Of a stretch of DNA of 64,000 nt, positions 1-7,920 are shown piece after piece (the first letter of the stretch is position 1; every line of letters starts with the position of its first letter). The position numbers and the translations under genes are program-made. Source of the stretch: Brevibacillus thermoruber 423 (GTDB lineage: Bacteria; Bacillota; Bacilli; Brevibacillales; Brevibacillaceae); assembly GCF_000454065.1 (NCBI RefSeq), contig NZ_KE695650.1, positions 248,001-312,000 on the forward strand, written 5' to 3'. A model generated the notes under the pieces. That model saw only the letters and a list, made by a program, of their open reading frames with translations. It ran no database searches and had not been told where the DNA came from.

Positions 1-954
1 TCGTTTCAGGTAGTGGGAGCGGCCTATTCGGAGCAGGAACTGCTGGATGACGTTGCGTATGGAAGAGTGGGCATGGCGCTGATCATACCGCCGGATTTGT
101 CTGAAACCATCAAAGAGGGGAAACAGGGAAAGTTTCTGGCGGTAGTGGATGCTTCCAACCTGTCGATTGCAAACGTAGCTCTCACGAACGCCAGCATTAT
201 CACCAAAACCTACTCCGTCGGAATCTCCATGAAGAGAGTGGAGGCCAAGGGATTGGCCGACAGCTCCGTGGAGAGTATCCGATACGGGTACCGGATATTA
301 TTCAATCCCGGCATGAGTTTTCTGTATTTTGTACCGCTGGGCGTTCTTGGCGTATTGCTTCAGAATGCCGCTCTCACTGCAATCGCACTTTGGATTGTTC
401 GGGAGAAAACGATTGGCAGATGGAAAAGCTACTTTCGCTATTGGCGAACGCCTTGGAAGGTATTTTTCGCGCGATCCTTCCCGTACTTCCTGATCATCAT
501 GCTCGCGGTGGTCTGCACAACCGGCATCTTGAAAAATGTCTTTCACATCCCTTTTCTCAGAGATGTTTCGCTGTTATTTCTGCTGTCCGCCGCGTTTATC
601 GCAAGTGTGATGGGCGTGGCTTCGCTTGTCGCGCTGTTCATCGACAAGCTGGCAAGAGTGCTGCAGATGGTGATGCTCACCGCGCTGCCTTCCTTCGTCC
701 TGTCGGGATACCCATTCCCGCAATTGTTCATGCCGGATTGGGTGGCCGCCTTATCAAAACTGCTTCCTGTCTCGCACTTTCTGCATGGTTTGACCGAGAT
801 TGCGATAAAAGGGAACGGCTGGGATCAAATCGCTGCTGACATGGCCTCGCTGGCAGCGATATTCCTGGTGACCGCCCTTGCATCCATGACCATCTTCTCC
901 ATCCAGGGTCGAAAACAGGTGATGGGACAGACGGCTTCGGAGAGTGGCACATGA
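1..954 (+). CDS. ABC-2 type transporter permease, 5' end outside window
   Basis: Integral-membrane subunit of an ABC exporter. The reading frame is open from base 1 and aligns throughout with the next gene, starting near that gene's residue 71, so the start and first transmembrane helix lie upstream of the window. The visible part has an extracytoplasmic stretch (motifs VGAA, ALIIPPDLSE, GISMKRVEAKG), then about five or six hydrophobic helices and the segment PVSHFLHGLTEIAIKGNGW shared with the neighbour. The stop overlaps the next start (ATGA), so the two are translationally coupled and probably form a heterodimeric permease. The ATPase is presumably upstream. The substrate cannot be told. 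Confidence 0.8.
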   Translation, partial: SFQVVGAAYSEQELLDDVAYGRVGMALIIPPDLSETIKEGKQGKFLAVVDASNLSIANVALTNASIITKTYSVGISMKRVEAKGLADSSVESIRYGYRILFNPGMSFLYFVPLGVLGVLLQNAALTAIALWIVREKTIGRWKSYFRYWRTPWKVFFARSFPYFLIIMLAVVCTTGILKNVFHIPFLRDVSLLFLLSAAFIASVMGVASLVALFIDKLARVLQMVMLTALPSFVLSGYPFPQLFMPDWVAALSKLLPVSHFLHGLTEIAIKGNGWDQIAADMASLAAIFLVTALASMTIFSIQGRKQVMGQTASESGT

Positions 955-2117
955 TGAATGTTTCGACGATGGTAACAGAAGAGTGGAAATCTCTTTTGCA
1001 GGACAAACGATTGCTTGCAATCCTGCTGTTGGTTCCATTGGTCTGCGCCATTCTCTTCGGCTCGATTTATTACCACGGGAAGATACGTTCCGTCCCGACC
1101 GTTTATATTGATGAAGACGCCACCCAATTAAGCCGGCAAATTGTTCAGGCGTTTGATGCCAGCGAGTCCTTTGAAATCGTAGGAGCAGCGGCATCAGAAG
1201 AAGAGTTGATGCAGGATGTACAGGAGGGGAAGGCGTACGTCGGCTTGATCATCCCGTCGGGGTTGTCTGAAAAGATCAAGCAGGGATCACAAGCGGAATT
1301 CATGACCGTCATCGACGGCAGCAACATGACGGTTGTCAGCAGTGTGCTGAAGAGTGCCAATGAAATCGCCCAGACCTATTCAGCCGGAATCTCCATGAAA
1401 CGATTGGAAGCCAATGGTGTTCCCACTGACTATGTATCGAGTATGGAAATGGGGTATCGCATGCTGTTTAACCCGGGAGGAAGCTTTGGCATCTATCTCC
1501 CGCTGGGGTACATGGGGGCGATCAACCAACAAGTGATCTTATTGGGAATGGCCCTGTGTGTCGCCCGAGAAATCGAGAGAAAGAGATGGGAAGAATTTTT
1601 GATTCATTGGAAGGCTCCGTGGAAAGTGTTTTTCGCCAAGGCGCTTCCCTACTTCATCATCGGTAATGTCGTCATTTATATGACGCTGGGAATCTTGACG
1701 AATGTTTTTCACGTGCCGTTTATGGGACAGTTGGGGCCGCTGTTCACGCTGATCGCCCTGTTCGTGTTCTGTCTCATGACGATCGGGTTTCTCCTCTCCA
1801 TATCGGCGCACAATACGATTGATGCATCGAAGAAAACCTTTCAGGTAACCGGTCCGTCATTTATTGTGGCCGGCTATGTATGGCCGTTTATGGCGATGCC
1901 CGGCATTTTCTCCTATATCGGACACCTCCTGCCGCTCACGTATTTTTTACACGGTCTGACGGAGGTGATGATCAAGGGGAACGGTTGGGAACAAATTTGG
2001 GGAGATGTACGCGCCCTGCTCATCATTTCGTTTTGTGTATGTACCGCAGGGATGCTGCGTCTAACGTTGCAAGGCAAGAAACATCTGAAACAAAAAGAAG
2101 GCGCCCTCGAATCATAG
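951..2117 (+). CDS. ABC-2 type transporter permease, paralogue of upstream gene
   Basis: Second permease subunit (388 aa) of the same ABC system. Helix 1 lies at about residues 21-43, followed by a large extracytoplasmic domain (about 45-175) and five or six C-terminal helices, which is the usual ABC-2 topology. It shares ordered motifs with the preceding gene (LIIPSGLSEKIK, AGISMKRLEA, HFLHGLTE/YFLHGLTE, IKGNGW), showing tandem duplication. ATG at 951 overlaps the previous stop. The gene ends just before a strong intrinsic terminator at 2153, closing this operon. A drug, lipid or bacteriocin exporter is possible, but nothing in the sequence decides. Confidence 0.82.
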   Translation: MMNVSTMVTEEWKSLLQDKRLLAILLLVPLVCAILFGSIYYHGKIRSVPTVYIDEDATQLSRQIVQAFDASESFEIVGAAASEEELMQDVQEGKAYVGLIIPSGLSEKIKQGSQAEFMTVIDGSNMTVVSSVLKSANEIAQTYSAGISMKRLEANGVPTDYVSSMEMGYRMLFNPGGSFGIYLPLGYMGAINQQVILLGMALCVAREIERKRWEEFLIHWKAPWKVFFAKALPYFIIGNVVIYMTLGILTNVFHVPFMGQLGPLFTLIALFVFCLMTIGFLLSISAHNTIDASKKTFQVTGPSFIVAGYVWPFMAMPGIFSYIGHLLPLTYFLHGLTEVMIKGNGWEQIWGDVRALLIISFCVCTAGMLRLTLQGKKHLKQKEGALES

Positions 2118-2152
2118 GGGGCATGCGATGCGACAATGCCACATCACACACC

Positions 2153-2184
2153 AAGGGACAGCGGTGAAACGCTGTCCCTTTTTT
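2153..2184 (+). terminator. Intrinsic terminator of the ABC permease operon
   Basis: An 11-bp perfect stem (2153-2163 with 2170-2180) and a six-base loop are followed by a T run. It separates the permease operon from the TRAP transporter operon. Confidence 0.88.
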
Positions 2185-2249
2185 GCTGTGCCGCTCCCTT
2201 TGTGGTTCATCACCTAAAAAAATCACAAATAATCCTAAAATCGCTCGGC

Positions 2250-2278
2250 TACACATGCCTATCGAATATTCGTAAAAT
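2250..2278 (+). promoter_or_regulatory. Candidate sigma-A promoter of the TRAP/uronate operon
   Basis: TACACA (2250-2255) and TAAAAT (2273-2278) are spaced by 17 bases. The spacer contains the perfect 10-bp palindrome CGAATATTCG (2263-2272), a possible regulator site. The predicted start would fall near 2285, inside the cre-like site. This is a weak -35, as expected for a regulated promoter. Confidence 0.45.
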
Positions 2279-2283
2279 TGTAC

Positions 2284-2298
2284 ATGAAAACGCTTACT
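2284..2298 (+). promoter_or_regulatory. cre-like site (CcpA operator)
   Basis: ATGAAAACGCTTACT matches 14 of 15 positions of the Bacillus cre consensus WTGNAARCGNWWWCA; only the last base differs. It lies 18 bases before the dctQ start codon, at or just after the predicted transcription start, where CcpA binding represses. That fits carbon catabolite control of a sugar-acid operon. Confidence 0.65.
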
Positions 2299-2315
2299 GG
2301 AATCGGGGGGTTGCT

Positions 2316-2813
2316 GTGAGATACCTGAAAAAAATCGGTCTGTTGATTGATTCCATCTTTGAAAACGCTGCCCTATTGGCTCTGCTCTCCTTGGTGGTAA
2401 TCGTGACCATGCAAGTGTTCACCAGAAAGCTGTTCAATTTCGTCTTTTTCTGGTCGGAAGAAGTCACGCTGCTGCTGCTTGGATGGTTGGCGTTTATGGG
2501 GATTGCATTGGGGTTTCGGGAAAACATCCACATGGGAATTGACTCCTTCACCAGCCATCTTCCCACAGCGGTGAACAAGGTCCTGGACAAGGTGATCAGT
2601 CTCAGCATTTTTGCTTTTGGGCTGTACCTTGTCATTCAGGGATGGGATTTCACCGTGTTGATGGCGGAATCAACGCTGCCGGCGACCAAATTGCCCAGCA
2701 GTGCAGGCTATCTGGTCATGCCCGTCACCGGCATCATGATCTGCGGCTATTCTCTTTTGCAGTTATGCAATATTTCCACAACGCGTCATCAGGATTTGGA
2801 GGAGGGAAAATGA
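2316..2813 (+). CDS. dctQ: TRAP transporter small permease (DctQ family)
   Basis: Small membrane subunit of a tripartite ATP-independent periplasmic-type transporter, 165 aa with four hydrophobic helices. The family segment EEVTLLLLGWLAFMGIALG is followed by ENIHMGID. I chose GTG 2316 because a GGGGGG-type ribosome binding site lies six bases upstream and the protein then begins at the first helix; a longer frame back to 2136 would run through the terminator and promoter. The gene is followed immediately by dctM. The context of uronate catabolic genes suggests hexuronate uptake. Confidence 0.85.
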   Translation: MRYLKKIGLLIDSIFENAALLALLSLVVIVTMQVFTRKLFNFVFFWSEEVTLLLLGWLAFMGIALGFRENIHMGIDSFTSHLPTAVNKVLDKVISLSIFAFGLYLVIQGWDFTVLMAESTLPATKLPSSAGYLVMPVTGIMICGYSLLQLCNISTTRHQDLEEGK

Positions 2814-2814
2814 G

Positions 2815-4110
2815 TTGGACAGCAACACGATTGCCATCATCATTCTCGTAGCTAGCTTCGTGCTACTGGTTCTGCTGCGCTTCCCCATCGCATTGACGCT
2901 GGTGGCATCATCCTTGTTTACCATCCTCTATCTGGACATCCCGCTCCCGGTCATCGGGCAGCAAATGGTGCAGGGCATGAATTCCTTTTCCCTGTTGGCA
3001 ATTCCTTTCTTCATCCTCACGGGACAAATCATGAGTGAAGGAGGACTGGCCCTGCGTCTGGTCAATCTGGCCCATCTGTTTGTGGGACGAATCCGCGGCG
3101 GTCTTGCGATGGTAAACAGTGTAGCCTGCATGTTTTTCGGCAACATATCCGGTTCGGCGGTAGCGGACGCGTCCTCCGTCGGCTCGGTGATGATCCCCAT
3201 GATGAAAAAGAAAGGGTATGACGCAGATTTTGCCGTCGGCGTGACCATCTCTTCCGCGATCCAAGGGGTGGTCGTTCCCCCCAGTCATAATCTGGTGCTG
3301 TATTCGCTGGCGGCAGGGGGGATTTCCATCGCCAGCCTGTTTATGGCAGGTGTCATTCCCGGGCTGATCCTGCTGGTATCCCTGCTGCTGACGGGGTACT
3401 TGATCGCCAGAAAGCGGGGCTATGAGAAAGGGGATCCCGTGCCGCGCAGCGAGGTGCCCGGCATCCTGCTGCACGGGTTTCTGTCACTGACCCCGGCCGT
3501 TATCATTCTTGGCGGCATTATCTCGGGGTGGTTTACCGCGACGGAATCAGGGGCGCTGGCGTGCCTGTACTCCTTTATCCTGGCGTTTCTGATCTACAGG
3601 GAAGTTCCCCTTTCCCGAATGTGGCCCATTCTGAAGCGGACGCTGCGGACGGTGGCGATGGTGTTCTTCCTCATCTCCGCCTCAGCCGCCTTTGGCTGGG
3701 TGCTCGCCTATCTGCAAATCCCCGGGATGGTTACAGACCTCTTCCTGGGCATTTCGGACAATCCGCTGGTCATTTTGTTCATCATCAACGTGCTGCTGCT
3801 GCTTCTCGGCGCTCCGATGGATATGGCGCCCATGATCCTGATCATGACGCCGATTCTCCTTCCGGTTGTCACCCAATTCGGAATGGATCCGGTCCACTTT
3901 GGCATCATCCTGATCCTGAATGCCGGCATCGGGCTGCTCACGCCGCCGGTGGGAACCGTCTTGTTCGTCGGATGCGCGATTGGAAAAGTGAGCATCCAGG
4001 AAGGAACAAAGGCCATGCTGCCGTTCTTTTACGCCATGCTGGTCGTGCTGCTGATCATCACCTATTTCCCCGGATTGGTGATGTGGCTGCCGAAGCTGGT
4101 CGTGGGGTAA
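2815..4110 (+). CDS. dctM: TRAP transporter large permease (DctM family)
   Basis: Large membrane subunit of the TRAP transporter (431 aa, about 12 hydrophobic segments) that carries the Na+-coupled transport path. Family motifs include GGLAMVNSVACMFFGNISGS near residue 100, QGVVVPPSHN near 155 and GLLTPPVGTVLFV near 370. The start is TTG 2815 behind a GGAGGG ribosome binding site; an ATG at 2810 is out of frame. It begins one base after the dctQ stop, so the pair is translationally coupled. Length is normal for DctM. Confidence 0.9.
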   Translation: MDSNTIAIIILVASFVLLVLLRFPIALTLVASSLFTILYLDIPLPVIGQQMVQGMNSFSLLAIPFFILTGQIMSEGGLALRLVNLAHLFVGRIRGGLAMVNSVACMFFGNISGSAVADASSVGSVMIPMMKKKGYDADFAVGVTISSAIQGVVVPPSHNLVLYSLAAGGISIASLFMAGVIPGLILLVSLLLTGYLIARKRGYEKGDPVPRSEVPGILLHGFLSLTPAVIILGGIISGWFTATESGALACLYSFILAFLIYREVPLSRMWPILKRTLRTVAMVFFLISASAAFGWVLAYLQIPGMVTDLFLGISDNPLVILFIINVLLLLLGAPMDMAPMILIMTPILLPVVTQFGMDPVHFGIILILNAGIGLLTPPVGTVLFVGCAIGKVSIQEGTKAMLPFFYAMLVVLLIITYFPGLVMWLPKLVVG

Positions 4111-4158
4111 AGCTTGCATAAGAAAAGTAAAACGATTCTATCACGCGAGGTGTTTACA

Positions 4159-5181
4159 ATGAAAACGAAAAGACCACTCATGGGGGCGATTGCCGTCCTG
4201 CTGCTGGCCGGTGCGGCATTGACCGGCTGTGGAAAGGGGGAAACAGCCCAATCCAACAGCGATGGGAAATCGAAAGGAGCCACGTATACATTCCGCTTGG
4301 CAGACACTCATCCGCCCGATTATCCAACCGTCATTGGCGACAAAAAGTTTGCGGAATTGGTAAACGAACGCACGAACGGCCGAATCAAGATTGAAGTGTT
4401 CCCATCGGGTCAATTGGGGGAAGAAAAGGCCGTGCTGGAACAGATTCAACTGGGCGCCATTGATTTTACCCGGACAAACGCGAACCCTCTCGCCGAATTT
4501 AACAAGGAATTCTCCGTGCTGGGACTCCCTTATATTTTCGAGAGCGATGAGCATCTGTGGAGGTTCCTGGAAAGCGAAACGGGGGAGCGGATGTTGAACA
4601 ACCTGGAGAAATCCAGAATGAAGGGGCTGGCCTACTACAGTTCCGGTGCCCGCAGCTTCTACTCCCGCAACCCCTTGACGAGCATCGACGATCTGAAGGG
4701 GATGAAAATCCGCGTGCAGCAGAGCAAATTGAATATCGACCTGGTATCCGCACTGGGGGCAAGCGCCACGCCAATGCCGTACAGCGAAGTTTTCAGCGGA
4801 CTGCAAACCGGTGTGATTGACGGCGCTGAAAACAACTTCCCGAGCTACTACTCGTCCAACCACTACCAGGCAGCCAAACATATCCTGTTGGACAAACATC
4901 AGCGCACGCCTGAAGTTCTCTTGGTCAGCAAGGCAACCTGGGATAAGCTGTCCCCGGAAGACCAACAGATCATCAAGCAAGCCGCTCTTGACTCCGTAAA
5001 AACGCAGCGGGAATCGTGGGAGAAATGGGAGAAAGAGTCCGAACAAAAAGTAAAGGAAGCAGGCGTCACCATTACCGAGGTGACAGATTTCAAGCCTTGG
5101 CAGGAAGCTGTGAAACCTGTGGTGGAAAAATACGGCGCTGAATTTAAAGACATCCTGCAAGCCATCGAGAAGGCGCGCTAA
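4159..5181 (+). CDS. dctP: TRAP transporter solute-binding lipoprotein (DctP family)
   Basis: Extracellular substrate-binding subunit of the TRAP transporter, 340 aa. ATG 4159 begins a lipoprotein signal peptide with lipobox LTGC (Cys24), as expected for a binding protein anchored to a Gram-positive membrane. The DctP fold is shown by FRLADTHPPDYPT, the ligand-contact region MKIRVQQSKLNIDLVSALG with the conserved Arg, and LQTGVIDGAENN. Neighbouring uronate genes suggest galacturonate or glucuronate as ligand, but this is inferred from context alone. Confidence 0.88.
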   Translation: MKTKRPLMGAIAVLLLAGAALTGCGKGETAQSNSDGKSKGATYTFRLADTHPPDYPTVIGDKKFAELVNERTNGRIKIEVFPSGQLGEEKAVLEQIQLGAIDFTRTNANPLAEFNKEFSVLGLPYIFESDEHLWRFLESETGERMLNNLEKSRMKGLAYYSSGARSFYSRNPLTSIDDLKGMKIRVQQSKLNIDLVSALGASATPMPYSEVFSGLQTGVIDGAENNFPSYYSSNHYQAAKHILLDKHQRTPEVLLVSKATWDKLSPEDQQIIKQAALDSVKTQRESWEKWEKESEQKVKEAGVTITEVTDFKPWQEAVKPVVEKYGAEFKDILQAIEKAR

Positions 5182-5315
5182 GCCTCGGCGCAAAACCCTG
5201 GAGGAACATTCCCGCGTTTCTCCAGGATTCCTTTGAAAACACGGGCTGGAAGGGTTATACCGGCGATCAATGAAATAGTATAACGGGGATCAACTTATGT
5301 AAGGCAGGTATAACC

Positions 5316-7160
5316 ATGAAAGCACTCTGGGAAAACATCAAGACATTCGTGAACGTGTACATCCTGGTCAGAAACCGGCCGTTGATGATCAAACTCTTTG
5401 TTTTTTCCACGTTTTTGGTCATTTTTCCGATTTTGGTTGTGGCCGTCATCGCCTTTCATCAATCATCCGTCGAACTGGAGGAGGAAACGCGGCGGTTCAG
5501 CTTGCAGGTGATTGAACAGGTCGAAACCCATATCGAATATTACATGCGGGATTTTGAGATCACGAATCTCAAGATCGTCAATTCGCCAGAAATGATCCGT
5601 TTTCTCAAGATGAGAAATTTCAATGATCCGGCGGAATCCGGCCCGATTCGCCAATCGGTCAGGGCGCTTCTGAAAAACGCGGAGTTTTCGCGGGCCGACA
5701 TTTCCAACATCACCGTCCTGCTGGACAACAATCAGGTGGTAGACACGTTGGGTTCCCGAAACTATTATCCGGCCGAAAAATTGCGCGAGGAGTACTGGTA
5801 TTCCTCCGTTCCGCAAAACGGTCTTCCCCTGCTGGTGAGCCGGACGATCAAGCTGAAAGACAAGGAAGAGCCCGTCATTTCCATGGTCAGGCGGCTGTAT
5901 AGTCCGGATACGTTACAGCCGGTAGGGATCCTTGTCATTGACATTAACTTTCGACGGATCGAAGAAATATCGGAAAAAGTATCGGTCAGCAAAAATGGAT
6001 ACTTCTTCATTCTGGATGCCAACGGCCACTATGTCTACCACCCGGACCCGATGAAACTGGGCAAACGAGTGGAGTACGAACAGCTTTTGCAGGCAGGTTC
6101 CCAAGAAAATGGAACCATCCTGTTGGACAATGACCGGGAGGAATTGTTCACCTATACCTTTTCTCCCAATCTGGGATGGCGATTTTTTACCTCTGTTCCG
6201 TACGACGACATCACCACGGGCATTATGCAAATCGGCAAGACACTCGCCTGGACGGTCGGGATCTCTCTCGTGCTGGCCTACGTCCTGGGATACCGATTTG
6301 CCACGAGTCTCGTCGGGCCGATTAAACGTCTGCAGAGATTCATGCAGGATGTGGAGGTCGGGAATCTTTCCGGCAGGGTCAGTGTGGAAACGAACGATGA
6401 AATCGGACAGCTCTCCGCCGGCTTCAACAACATGGTGGAAAAGCTGTCGAAATTGCTTGAGGAAGTGTACTTTGCCAGATTGCGGGAGACCGAAATGTCT
6501 CTTCGGCAAAAAGAGATGGAATTGAAGGTGCTGCAATCGCAGATCAATCCTCACTTTCTGTACAACTCGCTGGAAACGATGAGAGGGATGGCTCTGGAGA
6601 AGGACATGGAGGATCTGGCGACGATGGCCGCTTCCCTGGGGCAGCTGCTTCGCTACAACCTCAAAAACCATTCCCTTACCGTTACCTTGCGGGAGGAGCT
6701 CAAGTCCTGTGAAATGTACCTGCAAATCCAAAAGTATCGGTTTGAAGATCGATTTGAATACGCGTTTGACATTCCGGAGTGGGCGATGGATGTGCAGGTG
6801 CTGAAATTTTCGCTGCAGCCTCTCGTCGAGAATTGCTTTAAACACGGAGTGGGGACCAGCGCGGAAACCGTGAAGATTACCGTCTCCGTGGCCCGCGACA
6901 CAGATTCGTCATTCGTGATACGGGTGAAGGATACAGGAGCCGGAATGTCGGACGAAACGCTGCAGTCGGTTCGCCGCAATCTGAATCGACAGGAAGCGGT
7001 GGACGGGGGGCCCAATATTGGAATTGTCAATGTGCACCGGAGAATCGTTCATTTGTTCGGCCCGGAGTTTGGTGTGGAGATTCAGAGTCAGCCGGGAATG
7101 GGAACGGAAGTAAGGATCAGGATTCCGATGACAGCAACGATGGAAGGAGGGGCACTATGA
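5316..7160 (+). CDS. Sensor histidine kinase, YesM-like (cache, HAMP, HisKA_5, HATPase)
   Basis: Membrane sensor kinase of 614 aa. A transmembrane helix at about residues 26-48 is followed by a long extracellular cache-like sensor (about 50-300), a second helix (about 305-327) and a HAMP linker (GPIKRLQRFMQDVEVGNLSG). The LytS/YesM-type kinase domain has QINPHFLYNSLETM with phospho-acceptor His413 and an ATPase N box LQPLVENCFKHG. It overlaps the response regulator by ATGA. Placed between a TRAP transporter and uronate catabolism, it most likely senses an external uronate or oligosaccharide, possibly with the DctP lipoprotein. Confidence 0.88.
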   Translation: MKALWENIKTFVNVYILVRNRPLMIKLFVFSTFLVIFPILVVAVIAFHQSSVELEEETRRFSLQVIEQVETHIEYYMRDFEITNLKIVNSPEMIRFLKMRNFNDPAESGPIRQSVRALLKNAEFSRADISNITVLLDNNQVVDTLGSRNYYPAEKLREEYWYSSVPQNGLPLLVSRTIKLKDKEEPVISMVRRLYSPDTLQPVGILVIDINFRRIEEISEKVSVSKNGYFFILDANGHYVYHPDPMKLGKRVEYEQLLQAGSQENGTILLDNDREELFTYTFSPNLGWRFFTSVPYDDITTGIMQIGKTLAWTVGISLVLAYVLGYRFATSLVGPIKRLQRFMQDVEVGNLSGRVSVETNDEIGQLSAGFNNMVEKLSKLLEEVYFARLRETEMSLRQKEMELKVLQSQINPHFLYNSLETMRGMALEKDMEDLATMAASLGQLLRYNLKNHSLTVTLREELKSCEMYLQIQKYRFEDRFEYAFDIPEWAMDVQVLKFSLQPLVENCFKHGVGTSAETVKITVSVARDTDSSFVIRVKDTGAGMSDETLQSVRRNLNRQEAVDGGPNIGIVNVHRRIVHLFGPEFGVEIQSQPGMGTEVRIRIPMTATMEGGAL

Positions 7161-7900
7161 ACAGCATCTTGTTGGTCGACGACGAACGATGGGTTCGGAC
7201 TGCTCTTCGATACTCCATTACAAAATTATTTCCTTCGTTTCACATTGCCCATGAATGCGAAAACGGCCTGGAGGCACTGGATTGGATGAAGCACAATCAG
7301 GCGGATGTCATTTTGACGGACATCCGGATGCCTCTGATGGATGGCCTCGCGTTTATCAAACAACTGCGGGTGAGCGATTATCAAAACGACGTCATAGTGA
7401 TCAGCGGCTATGATGATTTTCGTTTCGTGCAGGAGGCGCTTCGTTCAGGGGTAACGGATTATCTGTTGAAACCCGTGCAGGATGATGAGCTGAAACATTG
7501 CCTGAATCAATGGCTGGAAAAACGGAGCCGGTCCAAAAAAGAAGAAAAACCCAAAACGGACACCGCTGCCTTTCCGCCTTCCACCATTGAAAGGGTTCTG
7601 CAATATATCAAAGAGACGCCGCTGGGGGAAATAACGCTGGTAGAAACGGCCAAACGGCTGCATGTCAATCCCAGTTATCTCAGTCAATTGTTCAAACAGC
7701 ACCTGAACAAAAACTTTGTCGATTACGTAACGGAACAGCGCATGGAAGAGGCAAAGAGACTGCTTTCGGCTACGTCCCTGCGGATGTCAGAGATTGCGGA
7801 GCGTGTGGGTTATTCCGATCTGTCCTATTTCAGCAGCGTCTTCAAGCGCATGACGGGACGTTCTCCCTCGGATTTTCGCAAGGCCAGCAGGTCGTCGTAA
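7157..7900 (+). CDS. Response regulator with AraC-type DNA-binding domain, YesN-like
   Basis: Cytoplasmic transcription factor of 247 aa, partner of the upstream kinase. The receiver domain has the acidic pair Asp8/Asp9, phospho-acceptor Asp55 in ILTDIRMP, and the Lys of YLLKPVQ. A linker leads to an AraC double helix-turn-helix (about 147-247: LVETAKRLHVNPSYLSQLFK and MSEIAERVGYSDLSYFSSVFKR). The start overlaps the kinase stop. It probably activates this operon; the CGAATATTCG palindrome in the promoter is one candidate target. Confidence 0.9.
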   Translation: MNSILLVDDERWVRTALRYSITKLFPSFHIAHECENGLEALDWMKHNQADVILTDIRMPLMDGLAFIKQLRVSDYQNDVIVISGYDDFRFVQEALRSGVTDYLLKPVQDDELKHCLNQWLEKRSRSKKEEKPKTDTAAFPPSTIERVLQYIKETPLGEITLVETAKRLHVNPSYLSQLFKQHLNKNFVDYVTEQRMEEAKRLLSATSLRMSEIAERVGYSDLSYFSSVFKRMTGRSPSDFRKASRSS

Positions 7901-7920
7901 CCATACAAAGGAGGGAACCA

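Noticed and set aside
5198-5226. Hairpin after dctP as a terminator
   Set aside because: A seven-bp stem with a 15-base loop and no T run; the operon probably continues into the kinase gene.
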